Source: Engraulis encrasicolus
Taxonomy: Eukaryota; Chordata; Actinopteri; Clupeiformes; Engraulidae
Assembly (NCBI RefSeq): GCF_034702125.1
Contig: NC_085866.1
Location: 18,650,815 to 18,714,814, forward strand
Direction of reading: 5' to 3'
DNA length: 64,000 nucleotides
A program made the translations under genes and the position numbers. Positions 1-21,010 of the stretch are shown piece by piece. Under the pieces are notes generated by a model. The model was not told the origin of the DNA, did no database searches, and worked only from the letters and a program-made list of their open reading frames with translations. The first letter of the stretch is position 1. The number at the start of each line of letters is the position of its first letter.

Positions 1-146
1 AGTTATGCACACACACATGCACATCCCTTTATTTTGCAGCCTGTGTGTAAGGCCTGTGGCGTCCCAATGGCTCATGTGCTTGCACAATAGGTCAGCACCT
101 GCGCCTGATAAAGTAAGGTCAAAGGTCAGGTTTCTCCGCAGGTCAG

Positions 147-441
147 GGGTGCATCCCAATATGTGACCTTGCCTCCTCCACTTGCCTCCTCCACTTGCTT
201 CTCGTCATGATGACATCACTGACAACAGCATTATATTTCAATATCTTGCAAAAGCTCAATTGTAAAGTCTTTTTCTCATTTGCAATTGGGATGGTGAATG
301 AAAAACAGTCCCTCAAAAGTTGTTGTGGCTAGGCTGACAGCTGGGAAACTTTATCGTTTTCTCCATGGAGGAGGGGCCAGGAGGCGGGACGAGGAGACAA
401 GCACAAGTGGAGGAGGCAAGGTCACATATTGGGATGCACCC
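147..441. mobile_element. PIF/Harbinger-like MITE, 3-bp TSD
   Basis: Inverted ends GGGTGCATCCCAATATGTGA and its complement near 441, about 55 bp each, flanked by CAG on both sides (144-146, 442-444). Its middle resembles 1180-1310. Confidence 0.75.
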
Positions 442-678
442 CAGGTGTGTACCAGGGGAGGGTACAGTACACTTTGGCAGCAGGACAGATCTGGTAAAGG
501 ACGGTCCAGTTTTCCTACAGCGCAGGTGTACAGCCTCCCTGTGGAAAGGGAAGTCATGTTTGGCAGCGAGATAGGGGGCCCAGAGGTTCTTTCTAATACC
601 CTCACGTCCTCTCTTGCGCTTGTGGCCTCGTGATGATGTTGCAAGACGTGTAACACCCACCAACATAACTTAATAACC

Positions 679-898
679 TATAAAACAAAGGAGATACGCA
701 CTCCGCGCTTCTAAATTAACAATCCGGTGCAACCAGAGCAGGACCAAAACATAGGCAAAAAGGGAAAGAAATCTGGTGCCACACGGATGTCTATTTTCTG
801 TAATTTATTTTTTAGTGCAGTGAGACTGTCTCACTGCACTAAAAAATAAATTACAGAAAATAGACATCCATGTGGCACCAGATTTCTTTCCCTTTTTG
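679..898. mobile_element. Fold-back insertion with 15-bp flanking direct repeats
   Basis: Contains an almost perfect palindrome with 72-bp arms (755-826 and 828-899, one-base centre, one mismatch seen). The segment is flanked by direct repeats CATAACTTAATAACC at 664-678 and 899-913. Confidence 0.7.
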
Positions 899-920
899 CA
901 TAACTTAATAACCCTGTCTA

Positions 921-1156
921 CGTAATGAAAAAATGTACAGTTCAGACGCAATAGCCTGGCCAACCTAATAATTTTCTGGCAACGTAATAACTGTTGCCTT
1001 ATTACATTGGCAAGAAAGTATTACGGTAGTGGGAAGGTTGAAAAGTCTTACATTTGATTTCATTTTCTCAGTTATTCCGTCTTACATTTTGTTTAATTTT
1101 CTCAGTTATTATGTTGGCCAGGCTATGACGTCTGAACTGCACATTTTTTTATTGCG
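921..1156. mobile_element. MITE with about 44-bp terminal inverted repeats
   Basis: Left arm starting CGTAATGAAAAAATGTACAG (921-964) is complementary with few mismatches to 1113-1156. Class not determined. Confidence 0.6.
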
Positions 1157-2129
1157 TTGGTGGGAGTTACAAAGACGCCATTGACGACAACGTTTATTTC
1201 CATATCTCGCAAAAACGCAATTCATGTTATTTTCTCATTTGCAATCGAGATGCTGAATGGGGAATAGTCCCCCTAAAGATGTTGTGGCTAGTCTGACAGT
1301 GGAGAAACGTTGAGGCAGTCAGTGAAGTGCAAGGCCAGTAGTAGCAGGACGCTGTAGATGCAGCAGGATAAGTGGCCCAGGTGTGGCAAGGTGAAGTTTT
1401 GGCTGCAGGACAAAGTGTGTACTTGGGGAATGCTAACGTCAAGTTTGACAGTACAGGCCTTGCCAGAAGTTTTGTCGCCTATCCATGTTGTGAGAACAGC
1501 TAATAACCCGAAATACAATTATACACTTGGCTTCAGAAGTCGCTCATATGAAAGCTAAATAACTTCTGGCAAGGGCAGTAGAGGATAGGTATGGCTGGTT
1601 AAGAGTGGTAGCAGGGCAGGCGTGTCAGGTAAGGTGTGGTGAGGTGATTAGCTGCAAAACACTTCTGTTGGAACAGCAGAATGTTCACTAGGAATGAAGC
1701 GGTGTTGTGTCTGCAGGGTAGTCTCATACCCCTGCCCTGATTTTACAACGCCATTTGACCAGGTGGCAATTTTGGACACCAAAGGCATGCCCATTGTGTG
1801 TCATTTTGACATGGTTGCCTGGACATACACCCTGCCCTAAACCTAACAGCGAGGCCGTGGTTTTGAGCCAAATGCATACTCTTGAAGTCCAATACTGCTG
1901 CCTGGTCATCTGAGTCGAAAAGTGACACCTCGGAGCGCACTACGTACGTCTATGAAAGACATTTGTGTTGCTATGTGTGGTGACTTGAGATACGGTATGT
2001 CATCAACATTGTGTGTTTAGGACTCTGCCATTCCTGTGTGTGATGAGAAGCAGATTATTTCATTGGGTGGGAAGACATTTATGATGTTTGAGTTTGACAG
2101 AGCCTCAGTTAGGGATGTTTATGAGTATA

Positions 2130-2169
<40 letters not shown>

Positions 2170-2196
2170 ACTGTCCATCGTTCAAAGAATCAGAGG
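1157..2196. other. Downstream of zgpat: no gene seen
   Basis: 1180-1310 resembles the middle of the 147-441 MITE. The rest is unassigned, with a (GT)n run at 2132-2166. A CATAAA variant poly(A) hexamer lies on the minus strand at 2078-2083 and may end zgpat transcripts. Confidence 0.5.
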
Positions 2197-10810
<8,614 letters not shown>

Positions 10811-10869
10811 GACTGCTCCCTACAGGTCTGGGGACGACACAACAGACAGGTTATAATATGCACACACAT

Positions 10870-11059
10870 TGGGTATTTCTAAAAACCTAGTCTGCAGACT
10901 TCCAAGTGTGATCAGCCTAATTAGTCACGCCCAGTGATTGGATACTCACTCACAGTCATTGGATACATAGAGTTCACCAAAGAGTATCCAATCACTGTGC
11001 GTGACTAATTAGGCTGAGCACACTTGGAAGTGTGCAGACTAGGTTTTGAGAAATACCCA
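10870..11059. mobile_element. MITE with about 77-bp arms, 60 bp upstream of zgpat exon 1
   Basis: The left arm starting TGGGTATTTCTAAAAACCTA and the right arm ending TTGAGAAATACCCA are near-complementary across an approximately 35-bp centre. Confidence 0.75.
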
Positions 11060-11589
11060 TACATGCACACTATGTCTTCATGTACACACTTGGAAGGTTG
11101 CTGATTCGAATCCCTGTACATCCTGTGTACATAATAGGCTAAACTGTAGGCATATGTCGAATTGGATAATTACCATCCTTCCTTCCTTTTCCCTACTTAC
11201 GTCTACTTGATGTTTCTATCCTACAAGCCCCTAGGTCCAGTGCATCTTTGATTTTTTTGTATATATATATGAGACTTTAAGTAGAGATAGGATAAGATTC
11301 CTCTTCCTGCAGGCCTACACTCTGTTTTGGCCAGGCCTAAACCTAACAAAAGTAGGCCTATCCAATATATGTCAAACTTTGTTTAGCATCAGGGGACAGG
11401 GATACAAAAGGCAGCGCATTCCCATCTTATAACCTTGTAACAATAACAAGATGTGTCAAAAATCTATTAAACCTAGACCTCTCCTGTGTATAGGCAACAC
11501 ACCTCTTTGACTGACCGTGGTCTCCAATTCACTCTCAATGGTGGTCTCTCTATGGGGAAACTATGAGTTAGCTTACCAGCAGCAGGCAG

Positions 11590-11960
11590 GGATTGGCACG
11601 CCACTCCAACGTAAAGAAAATAACGCCTTATTCGACCTCACACCCAGCTATGTTTATATCACGTCATATGAAAGTTTCACTTATCACATTTGCACCTCTG
11701 CTGCAGAGAAAACACTTAAATCGCGTCATCTAGGAAATGAATGTCAACAACACCGGTTAGCATGTCTTCTTCCCTACTATCTGTCTGACGCGAAGCATAC
11801 AATCGCCATGCTACTGCCCCCCAATGGTGAGGAGCTTTGATATGTCTGAGGAAAGCTGTCATTGCTCAAGATAGCCAGAAGACGGCGCAACCGCACTACC
11901 ATACCCAGCGCCGTATATAGAAATATAAACGGCTCTGACCATTCCAATCGTGGATTTGGC
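11590..11960 (-). promoter_or_regulatory. Possible zgpat promoter / non-coding first exon region
   Basis: The zgpat ATG is preceded by an acceptor-like site, so a 5' non-coding exon should lie upstream. This stretch has a TATA-like element on the minus strand (about 11923-11932), several CpGs (11880-11915), a CRE-like TGACGTGA near 11660 and no recognised transposon. Inference only. Confidence 0.25.
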
Positions 11961-12070
11961 AAGTTGGATTTGTTGCATCTGTCTGATCTGAACAAGTCAT
12001 AACAGTGTGGTAGGCCCTATGTGTGCAGGAGTTTAATTACAAATCTCCGGACAATGCTCTACATCCTTAC

Positions 12071-12260
12071 CAGTGGTGTAGTCTACTTTTTTGTGGTGGA
12101 TACTTATTTGAGCTTTTTCTGAAGTGGGTAGGCTATACTGTATATATTTGGGCCATTCTGAATAATGGATCAATAAATTATAAGTGGGTATACTGAAATC
12201 CCCGAAATTTTGAAGTGGGTATACTCTGTATACCCGCGTTCTACGTAGACTACACCACTG
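12071..12260. mobile_element. hAT MITE, TSD ATCCTTAC
   Basis: Ends CAGTGGTGTAGTCTACTT and TAGACTACACCACTG; perfect 8-bp duplication at 12063-12070 and 12261-12268. Confidence 0.9.
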
Positions 12261-12297
12261 ATCCTTACACAAAGGAGGGCGTAATGTAGGGTTGCAG

Positions 12298-12733
<436 letters not shown>

Positions 12734-14067
12734 CGCATGTGCGTGTAGCTACGTGTGCATATTTGTGTCTGTCTTCCTGTGTGTGTGTTTGTGCATTCGT
12801 GTGTGTCCGTGTCCGTGTGCAGTGTGCACAGGCGCACATGCCCCAGTGCATAAGCTATATGCATAATGAAATAGGCCTACTGTGAGATATGAAAGATGGT
12901 GACTACAGACTCCCCAGGCTTCTGCATGAGAGTCACATTAGGTGATGTTAAGATGGTAGTTACATCCCATTGGTCCAACAGCTCATTAGTCCGACTATGC
13001 CCAAACCAAAACAATTCCTAACCTTAACCGTCATTAAAGGCGTTCTGTCAGTATACAATTATTTCAGCGGCATAGTTTTGTTATTATTCACTTTTAAGTG
13101 AACTGAAAAGTGAAAACTATGCCCAAACCAAAACAATTTCTAACCCTATTAAAGGCATGTAGCATGTAGCCTGTTAATCCAGTAGCCTGAGCGATATGCT
13201 CATTTTCTACCTCTATGGATATGCTCCTCTATGGCTTATTGTCTGACTTGTGGGCTGTCGGACTCATGGGCTGTCTGACCAATGGGCAGACCCCAAGATG
13301 GCAGCTTAACGAGGAGCACAAGTTCAAATTTGAAATATCAACTTGTGTTCCTCACAATTTATATTTAGCTGGTCCTACTTCAGTGTGCACTGAAATTCTT
13401 TGGTCGCTCGCTGAGTCTGGCTGTGATGTCCAACAAATTCCGTTTTGAAACGGAGCAGACATGTAGGTGTGCATTTCGCTCGGTGATGTGCACAGATAGG
13501 AATGAGGTGTTGCTTAACCCTTTGAGGAGTACCATCACAAATAAGTGATTAGAATTTTGCGTTCTCATTATGATGTCATAAGGACTTTGCAAGATTTTTA
13601 ACACAGACTTCGATGGGAGCAGTAGAGTGTTCAAGTAAAATTCTAGAAGAACCTGGGGAAAGTCCTTACTCCACCTGCCCCTTTGCCCTACTGGACAAAA
13701 AATGCCCTTTTGAAAGTTCTTTTTTGAAACTTTGTTTTGTTGTACTTTGGTCCATGTTGACATTATAGTCAAATAATGCTTCATGATTAAAATGTGACAA
13801 TAATGCCCCAATATTATAGTAAGTCAGCCGGAAGTTTCTCATGGGAACCCCTGCTGTAGGCAAATCGGCAGAGTTTGGAGCACAGGCAGGAGAGGAAAGG
13901 TGAGGAAGGGTTGAGTCAGAGTAACGTCTCAGTCTCTCATAAACGGTTTCAGGAAAAACCTGACAGTGAATGACAGGACACTGATATTGAAACACTGATA
14001 TTATTACAAGCACTTCGGGAATACTGGGAGAGACGACAAACTTGTTATACAGTAGTTTCTGATAGGT
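12734..14067. other. Intergenic, no gene seen
   Basis: Contains a short direct repeat, ACTATGCCCAAACCAAAACA, at about 12995 and 13108. Nothing else recognised. Confidence 0.5.
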
Positions 14068-14304
14068 CAGTGGTTCTCAACCTTTTTGAACAAACGCCCC
14101 CTGGACTTCATCCTAAGCCTCCCAACAGCCCCTAAACCTCATCATAAGCCCGCCAACGCCCCCTTACTATTAAAAAACTGTAAATGGACTAATGCCCCCA
14201 ATAACAACTAAGCACCGACCCCCTTTCAACCATCCTTCTCAGCGCCCCCCTGGGGCTCCCCAACACCCCCTTCTGGGCTGTACCGCCCCCATTGAGAAAC
14301 ACTA
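14068..14304. mobile_element. hAT MITE, TSD TGATAGGT
   Basis: Ends CAGTGGTTCTCAACC and ATTGAGAAACACTA; 8-bp duplication at 14060-14067 and 14305-14312. Interior is rich in CCCC tracts. Confidence 0.9.
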
Positions 14305-14312
14305 TGATAGGT

Positions 14313-16772
14313 TGAGTGCCTGCTAGCATCTGTTTTTAGATAGCCAGGGCCTGCTATGGCCTGCTTGTTCATACATGAATGCAGAAGCAAGCCAAATTCC
14401 TCCACACACTTGAAACCATGAAAGGGGTCCCCTCGGGACAGTTTCACCTACTTTTTTGCAGACAACCTTATTCCACCGGTAATATCGCTACATAGGATAC
14501 ATCAAAACCAGTTTCAGAAAAAAATGCGAAGAAAAACAAATTCCTACACACAATTGAAACCCTAAAAGGGGCTCCTTCTATACAGTGTCACAAGCCTTTC
14601 CCTCATTCCATGCTGGTGTGGTCATTGAAGAGGTTTCACATTGGCCACAGATATGGGAGTGGTGTCATCATAAGACACGTGAGGTTGTAGGTTTGTATGT
14701 ACGATACTGTACCAACATGCTTTCGAGAGATAGACCCATGTATGGCCAGTGACAGGGGTTCCCTCATTCCAAGATTCACAATGTTTTGGTTAACATTCCA
14801 TGCTGGTATTGTGATACTGTCATAGTATGATTTCAACAGATAAATGACCCATGAGCCATCCCCTGTGAAAGGGGTTCCCTCTCTCTGCAAGATTCACACA
14901 TATAGTATAGTATCTTGTTTCCCAAAAACAATTATATATTTAAACTTATATACTATACTTAAAGTGTACTTTTGATGATTATACTTAGTACAAATGTACT
15001 GTTTCCTGTGATTTAAATTGTGCTTTATTACACTATAGTGAGCTGGAGCACTATTAATTAAATCAGTACTTCAGCACACTTGCAGCACACCGAGTATGCT
15101 AAATTGGCACCTAATCGGACAGCTTTAAGTGCACTACAAGCCTACTTTTGAAATTATGCTCCAAACACGCTTTTCAGGCATTCACATAGCATATAAGATA
15201 AACAGCTTTCTGTTTGAGGAAATTTAGCTCGAAGAAGTATATTGCATGATTGGACATAATCTGGAGGCAGCCAGTACCAATGTCGTTAGCTCCTCACCCT
15301 CACTTACGCAAGTAAAAACCAATATGTTAAATGTATCAGTGCTTCACTTTTAAATTTACTTTGTGAAATCACACTTTCGGGTGAAGTATAATGACAGTGC
15401 ACTTTCAAAAAGTACAATAGCAGTGCATCATCAGTGATACATTGTGAAATGCAGTGATGCATTGTGTACTGGTAAGCACACTTTGAAGACATTTGGGTGA
15501 AGTTAATCATTGTGCACAAAAAGTACAATAGCCTATTACAAAATACACTTTTAATAAGTTCACTACTAGAACACTATTAGTATGTTCCTCTAAATACACT
15601 TTAGACAAACATCTTTTAAGTCAACTTTAAGTATGGTTGGCTAAGTGTTTTCTTTGAGAGCAACTTAATTACATCTAATTTTAAGGAGCATTTAAATAAG
15701 CATATTGTAAACATACTTTTTCTTAGCACTTTTAACATGCTAAGTACACTTCAGTCATGATTCTATTATACTAAATTGACCTACTTTTTCACCTGGGTTT
15801 AAGCCCACTCCTTCCATGCCGATGTTATCATGGAAGAAGTTCCCTCACAGTTTCTGATTTTCCATATTTTCCATCTAACGGAAGAAAATCAGAGGAGGAA
15901 GGAAAAAAAGAAATGTAATCTTATTTGTTGAAAAATGAAAAGAACTTGTGTTCACGGCTTTAGAGACAAGCCAAGACTGCCAAAGACACGACACCCGTCA
16001 TTGTGTCACGGGTGTAAGGGATAAGATCTTGGCTTTGCATGCCTGACAACAGTATCAGTATGCTTTCAAGGTTTGTTCCTTCTAGGCATGTGTAGACAGA
16101 CACCTCCCCCCCACACAATAACAAACGTGCACGCACGCACGCGCACACACACACACACCTAGCCGCATCCGCCCACTCCCATTAGGGTATCTACTCTGTC
16201 ATCCAGGCCAGGGCTGGTCTACATTATAACAGGCCTACAGACAGTATCAGTCGAGCAGGTAATGATAGGTGTGCTGTAGGGTTTTTCATTTTCCGTAAAT
16301 AGAGGTTACCTGTACGACCTTGCGTGGGCCTGCCTATAGTTCCGTTTCCACAACTATCTACTCGATCTCAAATGGCAAATGTTGTCACCCACAGCTGTGT
16401 CCTCCGCTGTGATTTAGGTGTATCCCACTCAACGTCGTGTATTCAAAACATCAAAACAGGTCCAATGGAACATGCTTATAGCACCCTGATAAAAACAGAG
16501 GAAGTGTTAGTGCATCTGGAAACATTGCGTATTTGTGTGTGTGTGTGTGTGTACACTGTGCGTGCGTGCGTATGTGTGGTAACAGTGTGTATTAGATAAT
16601 ATGTACAGTATGATTGTGTGCATGGCAATACTGTGGGTGTGTGTGTGCATATTAACAGTGTGTAACAGTGCGTATTAGAGAATGTGTAGATTGTGCATGA
16701 TAGTACTGTGTGTTGGGTGTGTGTGTGTGTGTGTGTGTGTTTGTGTGTTAACCGTGTGGAGAATGTGTAGGC
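14313..16772. other. Intergenic: degenerate tandem repeats and GT patches
   Basis: 14586-14900 holds degenerate repeats around CATTCCATGCTGGT and GGGGTTCCCTC. 14930-15790 is AT-rich with many AAGTACACTTT-like motifs in both orientations. 16520-16740 has short GT runs with repeated AACAGTGTGTATTAGA. No coding signal. Confidence 0.5.
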
Positions 16773-17090
16773 CAGGGACGGGCAACTGGAGGCCCGGGGG
16801 CCACATGCGGCCCGCCTTCTCATTCAGTGTGGCCCTTAGATAAATTATAACTTAAAAATAATAATGACAACAGTATTTTAAACCACTACTACAGTAAATT
16901 CATCTGTTGTAATAATTATACTGTTGGCCGATAGAGAACACCCCTATTCCTTCCAAACAATGCGCAGTAAGTGAGCAACCAACTGCACCTCGAACTCTGT
17001 GAGTTGCGATCAGGTCCGTGGTCATGTGGCCCTCCAATGGTGGCCATGAAAAAATGTGGCCCTCCTCATTATGAAAGTTGCCCATCCCTG
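16773..17090. mobile_element. hAT MITE copy 1, TSD GTGTAGGC
   Basis: Ends CAGGGACGGGCAACT and AGTTGCCCATCCCTG; 8-bp duplication GTGTAGGC at 16765-16772 and 17091-17098. Confidence 0.93.
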
Positions 17091-17166
17091 GTGTAGGCTA
17101 TGTTTTTTGTGCATGGTAATACTATGTGTTGGTTCTGTGAGTGTGCATGTTTTTTTTGTTTTTTTT

Positions 17167-17275
17167 TGAAAAAAGGTTTGCACACTCCGTCATTGCTATT
17201 GAATGAATGAATAAAAAGAAGAAAAAATAACTTAAAGAAGAAAAAAATCCAAAGGAGTGTGCAAACCTTTTTTCA
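17167..17275. repeat. Hairpin in the duplicated spacer
   Basis: GAAAAAAGGTTTGCACACTC and its complement flank an AT-rich loop. Repeated identically about 18630-18738. Confidence 0.75.
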
Positions 17276-17455
17276 AAAAATACGTAATCTTTTTGTTCAG
17301 CACCAGGGATTGTGGACAAGTAACTCTCTACATGTGTATGCATGGTAACAGTGTGTATTGGAGAATGCGTATGTTTGTGTGCATGGTAGTACTGCATGTT
17401 AGGAGGGGGCTACTGCTGTCTGGTCACCACGAAGGGTATAACGAAAGCACTGTAT

Positions 17456-17711
17456 GGTAAATGGACTGCATTTATATAGCCTGCTGCCTTTCCACTCCTT
17501 AGAGCACTCAAAGCACTTTACATTGTATGCCTCACATTCACCCATTCACACACTGGTGGACGTGGCTGCCACTCAGGGTACCACCCTGCCACCAGGAGCA
17601 ACTTGGGGTTAAGTATCTTGCTCATGGACACATCGATGGGGTTAGGTAGAACGGGGCTCGAACCTGCAACCTTCTGGTTGCTGAGTGGCTCCTCTACCAC
17701 CTGAGCAAACA
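17456..17711 (-). mobile_element. tRNA-derived SINE-like repeat (copy in spacer 1)
   Basis: On the minus strand an A-box-like GCTCAGGTGGTAGAGGA and B-box-like GGTTCGAGCCC are about 45 bp apart, followed by a body ending at GGACTGCATTTATATAG (plus strand start). Common fish repeat type; the exact family is not named here. Confidence 0.6.
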
Positions 17712-18236
17712 CTGCAGTGGGACAGAACTAATTAGTCAGGCCCATTGTGTGCGTCAATACAAACACAGTAGGACTACAGTACCAATAACTAAGATCCATG
17801 ATGTCACTACTCTAAATGACCATACGCCAGCAAAGATCGTCTAGGTTGTCTGCCTTTTCACCATCTCTGACCCCGGTCAGAAAGGCCCACTATGTCATAA
17901 TAAAAGCCCTGTCTGTATGCCAATTGGTAAGATCCACTATGACTATGTCATAAGAAAAGGGCCTTAAAAGGTGTTGTGGGCAAAAAGTTGGTCAGTATTC
18001 CGTGGAAGTGACATGGAGATGGGGCATGAGCAATTAGAGCAAACATATCCTTCATTTCCCTTTACCCAGACTGTTCAGATATAGATTTCCTCAGTGAGCT
18101 CACCTCTCTGTGCTCATACAGACAGCGCTGCACTTCATTAGAAGGTGAACAACAGAGAGTCTGACTCAGACGCTGGGCCCTCAGGGATGAAGTCACATAT
18201 TAATGATTTAAGCCACCGCTAACACTTACAGTAGAC

Positions 18237-18553
18237 CAGGGACGGCAACTGGAGGCCCGGGGGCCACATGCGGCCCGCCTTCTCATTCAGTGTGGCCCTT
18301 AGATAAATTATAACTTAAAAATAATAATGACAACAGTATTTTAAACCACTACTACAGTAAATTCATCTGCTGTAATAATTATACTGTTGGCCGATAGAGA
18401 ACACCCCTATTCCTTCCAAACAATGCGCAGTAAGTGAGCAACCAACTGCACCTCGAACTCTGTGAGTTGCGATCAGGTCCGTGGTCATGTGGCCCTCCAA
18501 TGGTGGCCATGAAAAAATGTGGCCCTCCTCATTATGAAAGTTGCCCATCCCTG
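18237..18553. mobile_element. hAT MITE copy 2 (hybrid; mismatched flanks)
   Basis: Same element, but the left flank is CAGTAGAC and the right flank is GTGTAGGC. Left diagnostic base as copy 3, right diagnostic bases as copy 1. Confidence 0.93.
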
Positions 18554-18918
18554 GTGTAGGCTATGTTTTTTGTGCATGGTAATACTATGTGTTGGTTCTG
18601 TGAGTGTGCATGTTTTTTTTGTTTTTTTTTGAAAAAAGGTTTGCACACTCCGTCATTGCTATTGAATGAATGAATAAAAAGAAGAAAAAATAACTTAAAG
18701 AAGAAAAAAATCCAAAGGAGTGTGCAAACCTTTTTTCAAAAAATACGTAATCTTTTTGTTCAGCACCAGGGATTGTGGACAAGTAACTCTCTACATGTCT
18801 ATGCATGGTAACAGTGTGTATTGGAGAATGCGTATGTTTGTGTGCATGGTAGTACTGCATGTTAGGAGGGGGCTACTGCTGTCTGGTCACCACGAAGGGT
18901 ATAACGAAAGCACTGTAT

Positions 18919-19174
18919 GGTAAATGGACTGCATTTATATAGCCTGCTGCCTTTCCACTCCTTAGAGCACTCAAAGCACTTTACATTGTATGCCTCACAT
19001 TCACCCATTCACACACTGGTGGACGTGGCTGCCACTCAGGGTACCACCCTGCCACCAGGAGCAACTTGGGGTTAAGTATCTTGCTCATGGACACATCGAT
19101 GGGGTTAGGTAGAACGGGGCTCGAACCTGCAACCTTCTGGTTGCTGAGTGGCTCCTCTACCACCTGAGCAAACA
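18919..19174 (-). mobile_element. tRNA-derived SINE-like repeat (copy in spacer 2)
   Basis: Duplicate of 17456-17711. Confidence 0.6.
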
Positions 19175-19699
19175 CTGCAGTGGGACAGAACTAATTAGTC
19201 AGGCCCATTGTGTGCGTCAATACAAACACAGTAGGACTACAGTACCAATAACTAAGATCCATGATGTCACTACTCTAAATGACCATACGCCAGCAAAGAT
19301 CGTCTAGGTTGTCTGCCTTTTCACCATCTCTGACCCCGGTCAGAAAGGCCCACTATGTCATAATAAAAGCCCTGTCTGTATGCCAATTGGTAAGATCCAC
19401 TATGACTATGTCATAAGAAAAGGGCCTTAAAAGGTGTTGTGGGCAAAAAGTTGGTCAGTATTCCGTGGAAGTGACATGGAGATGGGGCATGAGCAATTAG
19501 AGCAAACATATCCTTCATTTCCCTTTACCCAGACTGTTCAGATATAGATTTCCTCAGTGAGCTCACCTCTCTGTGCTCATACAGACAGCGCTGCACTTCA
19601 TTAGAAGGTGAACAACAGAGAGTCTGACTCAGACGCTGGGCCCTCAGGGATGAAGTCACATATTAATGATTTAAGCCACCGCTAACACTTACAGTAGAC

Positions 19700-20016
19700 C
19701 AGGGACGGCAACTGGAGGCCCGGGGGCCACATGCGGCCCGCCTTCTCATTCAGTGTGGCCCTTAGATAAATTATAACTTAAAAATAATAATGACAACAGT
19801 ATTTTAAACCACTACTACAGTAAATTCATCTGTTGTAATAATTATACTGTTGGCCGATAGAGAACACCCCTATTCCTTCCAAACAATGCGCAGTCAGTGA
19901 GCAACCAACTGCACCTCGAACTCTGTGAGTTGCGATCAGGTCCGTGGTCATGTGGCCCTCCGATGGTGGCCATGAAAAAATGTGGCCCTCCTCATTATGA
20001 AAGTTGCCCATCCCTG
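19700..20016. mobile_element. hAT MITE copy 3, TSD CAGTAGAC
   Basis: Flanked by CAGTAGAC on both sides (19692-19699, 20017-20024), so this is an original insertion. Confidence 0.93.
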
Positions 20017-20070
20017 CAGTAGACTAGCTAACCTACTGTCGGACTTTGGCCATGGCTGAAACGGCTATGG

Positions 20071-20424
20071 CAGGGGTTCCCAAACTTCACCATGACAAGG
20101 CCCAACATGTACTGGTAGATTCCAGCGAGGCCCCCATGACATTAGTCGAGCCACTTTTTTCTTTTTTTCGGTACACCCCTTTTCACAACCATAGTCTAGG
20201 CCTGTGAGAGGCAGTGTCCCACTGACTCTAAAACAATAGGGCCTCATGAGAATAGTTCAGATGCAATAGATTATTATAATGCTTTTCTCAAGTAATGGCT
20301 TATGCTTACGTTCAGTTTATTTTGTTTCATGCGAGTTATTCAGCTTATTCAATTGTGCTATACATTTCCTGCCAACTTGCCGCGGCCCCCCAGGGGTCCC
20401 CGGCCCCCACTTCGAAAACTACTG
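20071..20424. mobile_element. hAT-like MITE
   Basis: Starts CAGGGGTTCCCAAACTT and ends AAAACTACTG; flanks GGCTATGG (20063-20070) and GGCTAAGG (20425-20432) differ at one base. Confidence 0.7.
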
Positions 20425-20599
20425 GGCTAAGGCACCTAGGCCTACTGTCATGCCAGGGGGCTGGGTTGGATTTCAACCCAATACTTCCTGGACTCTCTCT
20501 TCCATTGCGCTCCTGTCTCGTCTTTAACTATCCTATAAAATCAAGAAAAGCCCAAACATATCTTTAAAATAAAAAAGAATGCATAATGATGGTGTTGAA

Positions 20600-21010
20600 G
20601 TGCACATTGCACTGATGCAGTGTGTCACTGCATGCTCATGAGGGACCCATGTTCGAGACCCTGGCCTGGTTCATTTCCTAATCTTCACCATCCCAGTCTC
20701 ACACACTTCACCCGACGACTGTCTGGCAGCAGATGAAAGAGTATGCTGTGCACACCCATACCAGCAGAATAAGGGACAGCTTCTTCCCACTGGCCATTAG
20801 GACGCTTGACTGCTATGAAGGGCCAGCGACCACTACAGTCATGGCACAGAATTCTTCACATCATTTTCTTAACAGACTTTTTTTTCTCTGAGAGGACCTT
20901 TTTCTACCTTTCCAACATTATTGTCTTTTGGGGATTTTTTAAGCACAAACATTTTCATTGCTCATAAATGAAATTCATGAGCATGTGAGAATAAAGCATT
21001 CTATATCTTG
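20600..21010 (+). mobile_element. 5'-truncated LINE 3' end
   Basis: Encodes SRIRDSFFPLAIRTLDC (about 20760-20812), typical of the C-terminus of fish LINE reverse transcriptases, followed by an untranslated tail to about 21010. Confidence 0.55.

Larger units (their letters stand above)
16773..20016. repeat. 1463-bp tandem duplication, about 2.2 units
   Basis: Unit = 317/318-bp MITE plus 1146-bp spacer (17091-18236 and 18554-19699), ending in a third MITE. By eye the spacers differ at only one base (near 17337 / 18800), so the event is very recent. Confidence 0.95.

Noticed and set aside
298..666. Overlapping open frames of about 100 codons on both strands
   Set aside because: They straddle the right end of the 147-441 MITE and its flank; no family resemblance and no splice context.
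11517..11840. 107-codon plus-strand open frame near the presumed zgpat promoter
   Set aside because: No recognisable domain and no similarity to ARFRP1; it lacks splice or codon-bias support.
17650..17711. tRNA gene on the minus strand (A and B boxes)
   Set aside because: No cloverleaf closes, and the boxes belong to a SINE-like repeat; the same judgement applies to 37659-37731 and 61085-61230.
18237..18553. Middle MITE as a third independent insertion
   Set aside because: Its flanks do not match each other; they match the left flank of copy 3 and the right flank of copy 1, and its bases are mosaic.
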